Assembly (NCBI GenBank): GCA_001643675.2
Contig: LSRY02000010.1
Coordinates: 1,807,001-1,871,000, forward strand
From: Monocercomonoides exilis
Taxonomy: Eukaryota; Preaxostyla; Oxymonadida; Polymastigidae
DNA length: 64,000 nt
Direction of reading: 5' to 3'
The translations under genes and the position numbers were made by a program. This document shows positions 37,401-59,847 of this stretch, piece after piece (positions within the stretch are counted from its first letter, which is position 1; every line of letters begins with the position of its first letter). Under the pieces are notes generated by a model that worked only from the letters and a program-made list of their open reading frames with translations, did not search any database and was not told the origin of the DNA.

Positions 37401-39379
37401 ACTTCGTGAGAGGACCATCATCAGATCAGCTGGCAAAGAGCATGCTGGTGAAGTTCTATGAGACGTACGGAAAGCCAAAGCAGAAGCAGGCTGAAGAAGG
37501 AAAAGCTACAGAAGCCGACGGAAAGAAAGCCGAAGCAGCAAAGAACGCATCTTCAGCTACCCAAGCCGAGAAGGAGAAATCTTCTGCCTCTGAGAAAGCT
37601 GATGAAGAAGCACAACAAGCTGAAGTGCAAGTGGAGAAGCGCAAGCAACCACTTACAGCATATGTGTTTACGGGACAGTCTGGTCTGAAGGCGGGTGTTG
37701 GAATGGATATATATGATATGTATCCAGAAGCCAAGCTTGTGTGGGACAAATGTGATGAACACTTTGTGGAAGAGCTTGGAATATCCATTCTGAAGATTGT
37801 GAGAGAGAATCCGAAAGAATATGTGATCGATTTCACTGATGGTGAGAAAGGCAAGAAGCTGAGAGAGAAATACATGAATCTGAAAGTGACCAATGATGAG
37901 GAAGTGATGAAGGAGGTGAAGAAGATTGATCCTACAATCAATGCCCATGTCTTCCCAACAGTAAATGAAAGAACAGAATCTTACACTTTCCATTCACCGA
38001 ACGGACTGTTGAACATGACCCACTTTGCACAGCCAATCATCATCATCTACGAGTATGCTGCACTTGCATGCCTCGAAGCAATCAGAAAGAAGTCTTCACA
38101 GAATCAGCACGGCAATGTCACTGAAGGCATTCACCACATGTTCTGCGGACATTCACTGGGTGAATACTGTGCACTGACAGCGATGGGAGACATTGCATCA
38201 GCTGAAGAGATGGCAATGGTGTGCTTTATGAGAGGAATGGTGATGCAGAGCTGCGTGCCTCGTGATCCAGTCACCCACATGACTGACTATGCAATGGCTG
38301 CTGTTTCACCAATGCGTGTGGCTCCGTGGTTCAAGATTGAACATCTGAGAAGGGTGATGGAATCAACCGTCAATGCATGTGGAGGCAGACTGTTGCAGAT
38401 TGTGAACTACAATGTGTACAATGACCAGTATGTTGTGTCTGGTGAAAGATATGCGATTTTGCAGTTGTCTTTGGCACTGACACACGTTGAGGAGATGAGT
38501 AGAGAGAAACTGGCGCAGAAGACCAGCTCAGACGACGAGAAAGACAACAAAGCAATGATTGAAGAGATTATGAGCACAGTTGACCGATTCTGCTATGTCT
38601 CTATTGGAACACATCCTCATTCATCAACACCACTTGAACTTCAGCGCACATCCAGTGTTATGCAGCTGAAAGGAATTGACATGCCATTCCATTCGCGTCT
38701 TCTGAGAAAAGTTGTCCCACTCTTCCGCTCCTTCCTAGACTCTCGCCTTCCATCTGTCAAAGACTACAGCTACGCAGACAGGCTGGTTGGCCGCTTTATC
38801 ACCAACACTTACAGCCAGGAGACCTTCTCGCTCTCTCTGAGCTATGTGCAGAAGATGGTGAAAGTGACAGATTCTCCTTATCTCAAAGAGGCCCTGGGAG
38901 AATTGCTGGATCCATCAGCAAACGAGATGATGCTGCTGCACGAAATGAAGCAAGCACAATCATCATCTGCATCTGCATCCTCATCTTCAGAAGCTCGTGT
39001 CTTCCCTCGCTGGCTGTCGATGAGTGCCAACGAAAAAGCGCGCCTTCTTCTGCGCGAGTCTCTTTCCTACCAGTTTGCTTCCCCAGTGCAGTGGATCGAT
39101 GCACAGAACACGCTGATGCTCAATGGTGTTGTGCGTGTTGTGGAGATTGGGCCTGCTAAGACGCTGTCCACAATGTTCTCGAAGTCGACGATGCGCCTGG
39201 GCGAGCAAGGCGAGCTGGGCAAAGAGATCACGAAGCGCCTGAATAAACTGGTAGCCCAACAAAAAGAGGCACCGAAAGATCAAAAAGAACGTGCTATTCC
39301 CAAGACAAATGGAGTTGAAATCATTTCATTTGCTACAGATAGAGAATTGCTGGAGGCACTTGCAATGGAAGAGATTTAA
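28472..39379 (+). CDS. Highly reducing type I PKS with C-terminal FAS-beta-type MPT domain
   Basis: One exon of 3,635 residues, starting at the first ATG (28472) just before the ketosynthase. Order with active residues: KS (about 15-440; DTACSS Cys191, then HGTGT and GHLEPAAG); AT (about 565-880; GHSLGE Ser656); DH (about 975-1250; DHCLQGNIVVP, His1006); C-methyltransferase (EVGAGTGGTTD, about 1607); psi-KR region (about 1830-2100); ER (GATGATG, about 2276); KR (VTGGTAGF about 2533, QANYGSAN about 2681); Ser/Ala linker; ACP (YGLDSL, Ser2955); then about 3055-3600, an MPT domain like the C-terminus of fungal FAS beta: YVFTGQSG, VWDKCDEHF, GHSLGEY (Ser3228), MRGMVMQ (Arg3254), MPFHSRLLR (His3407). 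All catalytic residues are present, so it probably builds a reduced, possibly methylated chain iteratively. There is no thioesterase; the MPT domain may release product to CoA (inference). No other biosynthetic genes adjoin it. Confidence 0.92.
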   Translation: MEEYNGKSSESLSGPQDPIAIVGLGARLPGGANSPEQFWKLLLEGYDAITDVPKERWDGNYFHDPENLGLVGKSIQNKGGFLKGYNIDEVDLKFFYLSPREAKSLDPNQRLLLEVTYETFENAGLTLEQVSGSRTGVFVGISATDYSHLQFPDINTIDVHTQTGVSTSIVANRVSYFYNLIGPSFIVDTACSSTLVALNCACQSMRTHECDAALCGAVNLMMFPEITVGFSKLGVLSPDGHCKAFDAKANGYVRSEGCGAVLLKRLSDAERDGNRIYAVIRGTHVGSDGHYQQQMTSPSEQQQAVVIREVLKKSDISSVDVGYVESHGTGTFVGDPIECRSVSSVLNIGREGKEPILIGSAKSNVGHLEPAAGIVSLVKIAMVMKHGIIPPTISMKKPNPNIDMQKLNVKIVTNAMKFPAPPRCEVPRTALISAFGFGGTNGGCIVQEYRGGKGLKDVKKGLKEIEREELFLLSARSVEALKGQAKRLAEYLSSKTASPIQHVAYTLGCHRTQHKQCRLAFIANSKESAIAELNAFIEDKNDTGAVQTRFTSFAPSEKKRKLCLVYCGQGSQWYGMGRVLYRENVVFREWMDRIDNCLKEAGAEYSIVEEITTGTEETSHIHEVEYLQPIFFAIQVSLTKVMEAAGLKPDAIVGHSLGEIAAAHVSGALSIEDATRVVWERAKGQKVAHGMGYMAAVTAEDGNDLKRLIEGKGVDIAGHNAPKRWNISGETAGLDEVEKLANEKRGSTVRVRRLLVDEPMHSQFVDLSHDQIIEGLEGISPARPTTTLISTYTPSVKEVKMDGYYWWASLRNPVLFMDAIQEMIRRTSTDSPHDAEENAEGEQENKGIEWVFLECGPHNVLRTFLSEIMAVEKKPFVYVPTLLRKAENERLLMLRTLANMFSLGYNLDLKKSVFVPYNTYDERQARVLFEESSLSAKEDVQEYYFVPDLPYYSWARTKCWNESPVQHEHRLGPVDGHPIARIRQDTLNPCWQSDISTSHIPWVLDHCLQGNIVVPGVTFVECILTCGRRVFGDRPFWLRDVQFLNAFYMNKGETFRVTISLDPINKPGSRSSTVDAYNVTLSSRLLPSGEYTLHCALVMEAEEQLAEREKKQLEDVVDVPVGFTPSHPANAFDDVDLDEYRKLCPIEIPIDQFFSQLWVDGLELSRQLRLTRRIWFNDRDNPVMSIAYIEVNPETTEEELGKWGFMYPPLLDSCLQSGLSARAKRGAFFPVSARRARFARSFPKNCRHCWSLSRKDPVTGNLSMTCCDDEGHIYGSLQDVVIRYLESGKRGSKLGMIGGPETPMFEHKWEQIAILPSYERESCSKSAAFPLIPFDESDDRCCTDSKIVKFSDKEFTEHFNCLMNSIGAEFQAQEIAENVIPLNNLLTDAIILEVFRSKLNLWKEEADLIKQKKLNVADIKPVPVKQLAESASILPFYHRLFLLLCRYMSDSGYFTLNLTAEAQKKDKSEPIFFIENYVVAPLAPFFHDETQPLPHNEDCDALASEILTKYPQMRPSTMLMMDVGRRMKDVIVDGEKAISMIFKDKGLADSVYRDDGEVRTLNYVVQGGMKGLTEHIQRFVLPKTPEKLDENLMNLLKGKHDKPLTILEVGAGTGGTTDYLLEFLDPLTTTYTYTDISASFFGTAKERFSRYSSFMNFKILNIENSPMDQGFEPYSQDIIIAANVVHATSDLFTTLTHIMQLLKPGGHLVLLEALNGLRWLDLVFGLTDGWWALKDTNFRQHPLLTPDMWRDILKRVGFETCQVVNEWTADSKLEVEKKLHSRLGMMVARTKCSLTEEKEKVEILLNEQKQGWMKKAFEREDQAPTTTCVVFAEERNVLSGRIVSSLLRDGHFVIAASHKPLPTTHNNEDESFLRTLCDLNTTYRETDPIRPKDSLLNEEEMKVYIKHFHAIYVPDASKSRKGYDAIFEYVSEHKLASIVSLVHLWSLDLPCVAKTEEEVKLGFEMNIYSPLYLAHALMDASKTASVSSHITTWGVTEGVWSVSGQTRGIVKGEVGLGQSTIWGLNRSIINEIGTVHPRSLDIGRCPGLTEVQGVVGVICSTALDAKEKSEVEGSSSSITADTSAVIPLNETEIAIRGNKCFGQRLVEVMDTSELGVTFKSLQTNSDPFHSAANSFTLTSPGKGLLWLEERKRKEALAEHEVEIDVAGCGVTAHDVSVWQRSGNSSKGQSYDLGNEFAGVVRRVGTGVTRVKVGDFVFGVGKECCGSFVTISESHVAAFPKDCDLSWDQASGLGLELSAAVYSLVNVGRVKKGDYVLITGATGATGLIAIEICRQVGAIPIVTSRSEYKRRWLQYMGLKHVLDTDAITIVEKCREITNGKGVKIAVNAVPVDAILKAALTSLRKGGALVDLCASSTSNLHLDSTLLAGRNITYRAVDILQMFTDPDSEEEVIELMDECTKVLSNEQFAPPPVTTFALSQAKEAYEAMKSENHSGKIVLFPISSIPPLFLIDVEQLASQSSASSSSSVPSTLPIKAHKLKYASPFIYSPVAVPFAQKVLGKEAQGSYIDPTKTYLVTGGTAGFSLELAVGLLERGAKHLAVSSRSGAGNEERQRKFQMLREKYDAEIKVFSCDASSSSETRAMLAEIRKTMPPLTGVIHGAMLLHDGYLMNLDDKAFWEVLGPKSFGAWLIHDDTVKNNDPITMFVLLSSLNVVVGTHGQANYGSANMFLDSLCLHRRSCGLPCISLQWGVLGDVGYVHRNTSTIGQNMGQFGFRAFSANWAKRVMHTCLEAQADLEQMRSSEWNHESVERASHSLTSTMAERLSNTYKALPVGLLPGSLRPENDVVIKSHFFDGSENFRNVLLAREVYKHPLFVPVTVGVFNVSWKPLFAFMQTLGDTARMRYMKEASELEAAASESADSTKDSASASSSSASSSSSKGTGSYSSVSDALRSMVTEEESIAFLARSIANEAARVLGLSSGDAIVVDVPLSQYGLDSLTAVEMKNWTEKQVKVDIPVVDFVRGPSSDQLAKSMLVKFYETYGKPKQKQAEEGKATEADGKKAEAAKNASSATQAEKEKSSASEKADEEAQQAEVQVEKRKQPLTAYVFTGQSGLKAGVGMDIYDMYPEAKLVWDKCDEHFVEELGISILKIVRENPKEYVIDFTDGEKGKKLREKYMNLKVTNDEEVMKEVKKIDPTINAHVFPTVNERTESYTFHSPNGLLNMTHFAQPIIIIYEYAALACLEAIRKKSSQNQHGNVTEGIHHMFCGHSLGEYCALTAMGDIASAEEMAMVCFMRGMVMQSCVPRDPVTHMTDYAMAAVSPMRVAPWFKIEHLRRVMESTVNACGGRLLQIVNYNVYNDQYVVSGERYAILQLSLALTHVEEMSREKLAQKTSSDDEKDNKAMIEEIMSTVDRFCYVSIGTHPHSSTPLELQRTSSVMQLKGIDMPFHSRLLRKVVPLFRSFLDSRLPSVKDYSYADRLVGRFITNTYSQETFSLSLSYVQKMVKVTDSPYLKEALGELLDPSANEMMLLHEMKQAQSSSASASSSSEARVFPRWLSMSANEKARLLLRESLSYQFASPVQWIDAQNTLMLNGVVRVVEIGPAKTLSTMFSKSTMRLGEQGELGKEITKRLNKLVAQQKEAPKDQKERAIPKTNGVEIISFATDRELLEALAMEEI

Positions 39380-39867
39380 TATTTATAAAAAAAATAAAAT
39401 AAAATCATAATTATATTTGTGAAACAAAGAATTTACTTTTCATTCCCTACAACTTTTATTCCTTTTCTTGTTATGTAGCCTTTTGTTATTAGTTGTCATC
39501 TTTTTGTATTTCCTTCAATTTGTAGATAAAATATTAGTTTATTCAAGTTACGCATTCTCCTGAAACATTACATTTTTCCAACCACTATTTAATTTCGAGA
39601 GCTTTTATGATATTCTTAATTTGATCCATTTTGTTGGATCGAAATTCTATTCATTAACATTCGTTCTCTTGAATAATCATTTTGAGGAGTTATTCCCAAT
39701 CTAGATTTTTTCATCTCTTTTCTTTTTTTAATCGCCTTTTCGAAATTAATACTGTTTGAAGTTCATACAATATTTTTTTGTCTTTTTGAACATTTTGACT
39801 ATGAAGTGGTAAAGAATGGAAAAAAATCTTTCAATTCAATTTGGATCAAATAAACCTTATCAAATTT
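39380..39867. other. Spacer downstream of the polyketide synthase
   Basis: 488 bp of AT-rich DNA with A-rich tracts just after the stop codon that could carry the polyadenylation signal. No gene is supported. Confidence 0.5.
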
Positions 39868-42039
39868 ATGAAGTTATTTATCTTTGGATTATTTTTCCAT
39901 TTTTGCTGTGCATTAACAGGCAATAATGATGTTGTGAAATTCAATATATATCACACAAATGATGGTATATTCTATTATTTCTTTAAAGAGGAATTTAATG
40001 TTTAATAATTTATTTTTCATCATATACCTTTACAGTTCATGGTTGGGTGTATGGGGACAAAAGTACAAAGGGAAGAGATGCATATCTTGCAGACTACCAA
40101 AATTTACTCGATCATAAAAATTCATCTCTTGAACAAAATGAATTTCTTTTTGCGTTTGATTCAGGAGATTGGACTCAGGTTTGAAAACCACTCATGCTTT
40201 TTCTTTGAGAACTCATAATCATTTGCATAAATTCATTTTTGAAAGGGAACTGGATTAAGCGATTCGACACCGATTCCTGGAGAGTTTATCTTTGAACTAG
40301 CAAAAAACATGACTATTGACGTGATGACACCAGGAAATCATGAATTATACACAGAAATTGGAATTAATCACATCATTGATAATGTGTCATTATCGCTTGG
40401 AGAGAGGTATGTCAGCGGGAATGTTATCAGAAAAGCGGACAAAAAACCAATGGGGCAAAAAGTGAGAGTTTTAAATGTTCAGTCATTCGGCAAGATAGCT
40501 GTTTTTGGATTTTTGTTTCACTTTACCGCTGCTGCAGACAATGTGGAAGTTACAGCAATGGCTGATATTCTGAAGGACAGCAAGAATAAATGGGTTCGGG
40601 ATGTATTGAAAGATAATGAACTTCGCTTTGTTATTTGCGTTGCACACATGCCACCTACGCCTGAATCTCCGACAGATGTCAATGAAACAAAAAATGTTCT
40701 TGAGGCAATGCATACAGCTATACGAGAAGAAAGGGAGGGAGACTTACCTGTTCTGTTTTTGGGAGGACATGACCATAAAAAGCATAATGTGACAGAAAAT
40801 AAAGATTTTCTGTTTGAAAGCAATTACTTTTTCAAGAACATTGGGCACATTACATTTTCTATGCCTGCGATATACAACAAAGCTACAAACGAATTTAGTG
40901 ATATCAAGTTCGAATATATCGAAACGAATGTTCAGAAAATGCAGGAGTCTGTAGGAATTCCTCCAGAAAAATGGGAGACAAAACGAGGAAAGCAGCTGCG
41001 AGAAGCAACCACAGCGAAATACAAGGAACTGAAACTGGACGAGGCGCTGGGCTGTTCTCCAAAGGACTACACACCAAATGCGAGCGACAAGTCAGACAGC
41101 ACACTGTATCACCTGGTGGTGAATCAGGCATACCCTTCAGAGAAGCCACTGACGAACCCCAACAGCAAGAACAAGTTTGTTTACACGCTCAACAACAAGT
41201 CACTGAGGATTGGACTGACGAAAGGAGTGTTCACATACGACGATGTCATTTCAGTGGATCCGTTTCAGAACACTTTCACAGCGCTGAGAAATGTGACAGG
41301 GAAGCAGTGGCACAAGCTGTACAACGGAGAAGTTGATTCTCTGACTGTGCAGTTTAACAGCGACAGCAGAGAAGAGCAGCTGCAGGCAGAAAGGGCAGCA
41401 TCAAACGAACCGGATCTGTTTGAGGGATTGGAGCTGATGGATGACAAACCACTGGACAAGAAAAGAATGGATCAGCTGTTGGAGTTTGCATATGCACATA
41501 AGGGGAAGTTGCTGAACAGCGAAATCAAGCAGTTGGAGTGGATGGTGAATGGAGCACTTCCTCCGACGAATCCGTTTTATGGAGAAGAATTCCCGTTTGC
41601 AACAGCAGAAAAGCGGTATCCTTTCTATCCGAGGTATTACATCCAGAATGTGACAGTAGAAGACAGCAACGATGAAATGATAGACATCATTACGTCGTCG
41701 TATGACGGGCCTCGCATTGAGAAGGAGCTTGTTGATCGATGCGGATGGACCGGGAAAATTGAGACATCTGAAAGCCTGACAGTTGACGTGACAATAAGTT
41801 ATTTGAAGAAAAACTTCATCTGCAAAGCCAATGAAAATGAAACAGATCCAAACAAAAAGAAAAAAATTGGCATTGTCGTTGGTTGCTGTATTGGAGGAGT
41901 TGTGCTTGTGGCTGCTGTTATTGTTGCTGTTATTTGTGTTGTTCGCCATAAGCGCAAACGAGGATTATTTGAAAAGAAAGACAGTATTGACGATGCGACT
42001 GGAAAAAGCTTAGGATATATGCCCTTACAGCAAAATTGA
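39868..42039 (+). CDS. Membrane-anchored metallophosphoesterase (5'-nucleotidase family)
   Basis: Three exons (39868-39964, 40036-40178, 40246-42039; introns 71 and 67 nt) give 677 residues. An N-terminal signal peptide (hydrophobic residues 2-16) precedes the calcineurin-like metallophosphatase motifs: NDVHG (Asp32, His34), SGDWTQ (Asp77), PGNHE (Asn111, His112), AHMPP and GGHDH (about 253-256). A 5'-nucleotidase C-terminal-type segment follows (NNKSLRIGL...DPFQNTF). One transmembrane helix lies at about 619-640, then a basic tail ending in LPLQQN-like residues. Expected to hydrolyse a nucleotide or other phosphoester on the cell surface or inside an endomembrane lumen. The substrate cannot be told from sequence. 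The start is fixed by the signal peptide. Confidence 0.87.
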
Positions 42040-42277
42040 GTTTTAGCAGATGTTTTGTTTCATTCATTTTTTCAACCATTTCATAAATGTTTTTGAAATC
42101 ATATTTTTACTTTTTTGATATTTATTTTTTTTCATTCATATGCATTCCACATTGCGTAGCTCGAGTTTTCTACGCATATTTTCCTTATATATTTCAAGAG
42201 AATGTATGTATTGAACTGAAAATATGATAAAAATTTTTCATATAACATTAAGGTATTTTGATCAAAACAAAATATTG
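42040..42277. other. Short spacer upstream of PSMD1/Rpn2
   Basis: 238 bp of AT-rich DNA between tandem genes. It must carry the polyadenylation region of the upstream gene and the promoter of the next. An in-frame ATG at 42224 leaves the start of the next gene uncertain. Confidence 0.4.
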
Positions 42278-45200
42278 ATGCAGAGGGTAACTGTTTCAGA
42301 TATTTTGCCAAACTTGCTTTCAAACAAGCCTAAGCTACAAGCTTCAACAATTAAGGCTTTACATCCTTTGGTTCCGGCCTTTTTTCATGAAATAGCCTCC
42401 GAACCTTTCATGTCAAAATTGTGTGAAACTTTAAAAAAGCAAAAATAGTTTTATTCAGGATTATTTATTATTAAATTATTGACTTGCTTTTTTGATATTA
42501 TTTAAAGGAATTCATTGGTCACTTCCGATTCATTACCTGAAATTGATCGGAAAAATGCATCATTGCTTCTGTCAAAAGTGAGCCTTATCTATTTCTTTGT
42601 TATTCTATAATTTATAACATTTGATTTTTTTTATTTTTGAGGTTTATTATCACTTAAACAAGCTTCCACAAGCATTAGAATGGGCGTTAAATGCAGGGGA
42701 ACTTCTTGACTTCACAGTTAGTTCTCCATTCATCTCCACAATAATTGGTATGCGCTATTTCTTACAAAACATTTTATTTCATCTCTTGATGACTTCGTGA
42801 AAAGATTTGGCAATTACAAGTTACACAGAATACCGTCAGCACGTTGTTGACGAAGATCCAGTTGACGAACTCACTTTTATCAGTCCATTTTTGGAACCTC
42901 TTTTTGATAAGATTATTGAATACAGCTTTGAGTATGATTCTTTTATTGTGATATATTTTTCAAAAATACACAAAATAATTTTATTAGAAAAGAAGAATAT
43001 CAAGATATAATTGGCCTTGGATTCGAAGCCCGAAGAATTGATATTATCGAAAGAAGTATTAGAAAAGGAGAAAGCGCAACTCATGAAGAACAGAAACCAA
43101 CAGTCTTTTCATCTTCGACGGGCAATGAATCAGCTAAACATTCAATCGATCTTAAGAAATATTGCCTTCGACTTGCTTTGAATCACGTAACCAGCTATGC
43201 ATTCAAGTTGCAAATTGTGAAACTTTTAGCTGACTTGGCTAACGAAGGGGCAGATTCAGAGTCAGAAGGAGAGAAGGAAAAGCCAAAAGAGAAAGATGAG
43301 TCAGCAATGGATATTGAGAGTTCTTCAAACACAACTATTATTGCTAAAAAGCCCAAAGACTTCTTTTTTGTTGCGCATTGCTTAACAATTCTCGATGACA
43401 GCGATCGTCTTGCAAACATTCTCATGGAACTGCTAAAGGAAGGGGTTTCCACTTTTTTTTATTTAATTTTATAATGTGAATTTTTTTTCAAACTATTAAT
43501 CTATTTCTATTCGATTTTCCAATTCTGTGATAATATTCATCATTTCTATTGCTTTTAGAGCCAAAAATCTCTGGCTTCTGCACTTCAGATTGCCTTCGAC
43601 CTACACGAAAGTGGAACACAAGGACTCCGCATGCGTGTCAGGAAATTGCTTGCAAATGCAAGATCAACAATCCTTTCTTCAGCGCCTTCTTCAGATTCTC
43701 CTGTTGAAGTGTGCTTTGACGAGCTGCTGGCAGTCATTTCAGGCGAAATTCCCACTCTTCTCTATCTGAAGTTCCTCTCCTCGCGCAACGAGGCCGACCC
43801 GATGGATCTGCAGGACTTGAAGACGTGCAACGACCGGCTGAGCACGCTGCTGATGACAGGCGCGATGATCTCGCACGCCATCATGGAGCACGGCACCATC
43901 TGCGACGAGTTCATCAGAGCAAACACGGAATGGTTGCAGAAGGCATCGAACTGGTCGAAGTTCACCATCACTGCCTCGTTTGGCATGGTGCACTTTGGAC
44001 ACACTGCGATGGCGTTCCGACTGCTCGAGCAGTTTCTCCCAGCGACAGACGCGACAAACGCGATGAAGCTGTCGGAGGAGGCGACACAGCGGGAGAACGA
44101 GCGGAGGACGCAGCAGGGGCTCAGCGTCTACAGCGGGAACAGCGCTGAGAAAGGTGCAGAAGAGGCAATGCAGCGGCTGGTTTCGGAACCTGCTGGCGCA
44201 AGACAGGCACGTGGAGGAGGAGGTCCAGTGACGGAATCTCCTTATTCAGAGGCTGGTGGGCTGCTGGCGCTGTCGCTGATTTATGGAGAGAGCGGGGCGC
44301 TGCTTGTGCCGTATCTGCTGCAGACGATGCAGGAAGTGGTGCCACTCTCTGCGAACAAGGCTGTCCATCAGCACGGCCTGTGCCTGGCACTCGGCTGTGC
44401 AGCCATGGCGAATGGCGACGAAGGACTGCTCAGCTTTTTGAGAGACATTCCACTGGAAGACGACCCGAACTCAGGGCTGGCTGCGACTGTGGCGATGGGG
44501 CTGGTGATGCTGGGAACAGGGCGGATGGACATTGTGGAAGAGCTGATGCAGCACGCACGCAATACACCGCATGAGAAGACAGGGCGTGGGTGTGGTATAG
44601 GCATTGCACTGTGCTGTGCCACGAAACAGGAGGTGGCTGACCACTGCATTGAGCAGCTGTGTGGAGAGACAGACGCTGTGCTGAGGTATGCAGGTGTCCT
44701 GACAGCAGGGCTCGCCTACATCGGCAGCCCGAAGCCGCACATTGTGCAGCGACTGTTTAAGATAGCAGCAACTGACCCCAACAAAGACGTGCAGAGACAG
44801 GCAGTTGTTTCATTGGGGCTCATCCACACGTCTGCTGGTGCAGATGCTGAGGGAAGCGAAGCAGATGACTCGTTCCCTCGTTCGATGAGAGCGCTGTGTG
44901 ACTCGTTCAACCCGCACATCAGAGCTGGCGCTGCACTCGCACTCGGCTTTTCAGCAGCGGGGAAGCCGTCGATGGAGACGACAAGACTGCTCATCCATCT
45001 TTCAGAGGACAGAGAAGGGTTTGTGAGAGAGTGTGCGTGCATTGGGCTGGGATTCGTGTTTATGGAGAAGTCGGAGAAGGACCCGAAGTACAAAGACATC
45101 GATGCGCTGCTGAAGAAAGTCATTGAGCAGAAGAAAGCAGACGTTCTGGCGCGGTTTGGTGCAATGATTGGTATCGGTGTTATGAATGCTGGTTTGTTTA

Positions 45201-46153
45201 TCTTTTTATAAACTTAAAATTATTATCAATAACAAATGCATTTTGTTTGAATATTTCTTTCTTTCTTTTCTTTCTTTTTCTCTCTCTCTCTCTTTTACAA
45301 ATAAGGTGGACGAAACTGTGCTCTCCGCCTGTTCACCGCCGAGCACACGCCACGTCTCGGGGCTATTGCAGGGATGGCGCTCTTCAGCCAGTTCTGGTTC
45401 TGGCACCCGTTCCTACTGTTCCTGTCGTATGCGCTCAACCCAACAGCTCTGATTGGCGTGGACACAAGAATGCGCATTCCATCATACCCGTTTGCGTGCA
45501 GTGTGGTTCCAGACAAGTTTGGCTATCCGCCGAAGAGAGAAAGAGAGAAGGAGAAAGCGAAGGAGAAGAAGAAGGCGGTGGAGCTGTCAGTCACAAAGAA
45601 GAAGTCGGCAATGATGACACCAGACGAAAAGAAGATAAAAGAAGAGAAAGAAAAAGAAGAGAAAGAAAAAGAAGAAAAAGAGAAAGAAGAGAAGGAGAAA
45701 GAAGAGAGAGAAAAGAAAGAGGCAGAGGAGGCAAAGAACATCCCTGATCCAATACACCCTGGCTTGTATATTCTCGACAACCCCACTCGTGTCGTTCCAC
45801 TTCAACAGCGCTACATCGTCTTCCCTTCAAACGAGCCGTCGGAGCCGAAAAGCGAGATGGATGAGGCTGAGCTGACTCCGTCATCTTCTTCTGTTCCTTC
45901 TGCTTCTGCTTCAGCTTCTTCTTCGTCTTCGTCTTCTTCAACATCTCCTTCTCCTGCTTCTCCCACTTCGACTGCTGCAATTGCTGAGTCCAGGGCCAGA
46001 TACAAGCCCATCAGGACAGACAAGCAACAGGGTATTCTGCTTCTTCTCGACAACAAGGAAAACGAGAAGTTTGTTGTTGCAAAGGAAACAATTGAGGAGT
46101 TGGATGCTGAGATGAAACCACCAGCCGCAGAAGTTTACTTTGATGATGACTAA
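42278..46153 (+). CDS. PSMD1: 26S proteasome regulatory subunit Rpn2/PSMD1
   Basis: Seven exons (42278-42420, 42508-42577, 42642-42747, 42805-42931, 42988-43444, 43559-45191, 45306-46153) join in frame to 1,127 residues. This is the largest non-ATPase scaffold of the proteasome base, which organises the lid and ubiquitin receptors. Family evidence: LLLSKVYYHLNKLPQALEWAL near the N-terminus; the toroid of proteasome/cyclosome repeats in exon 6 (GLLALSLIYGESGALLVPYL, GLALGCAAMAN, AAGAALALGFSAAG-like units); FSQFWFWHPF early in exon 7; a Lys/Glu KEKE stretch (45530-45730); then LDNPTRVVPLQQRY. Human PSMD1 is 953 residues; the surplus is mainly a Ser-rich tract at about 45880-45960 and acidic inserts. 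The first donor (42421) was chosen because the later GT would create a stop. An ATG at 42224 is an alternative start. Confidence 0.93.
45259..45299 (+). repeat. Long pyrimidine tract in last PSMD1 intron
   Basis: A CTTT/CT run of about 40 nt within the 114-nt intron 45192-45305, a few bases from the acceptor AG. It probably serves as a strong polypyrimidine tract. Confidence 0.7.

Positions 46154-59847
<13,694 letters not shown>

Noticed and set aside
42421-42446. Extending PSMD1 exon 1 to a GT near 42449
   Set aside because: Joining from there creates an in-frame TAG at the junction. The GTGTGA donor at 42421 restores the family sequence.
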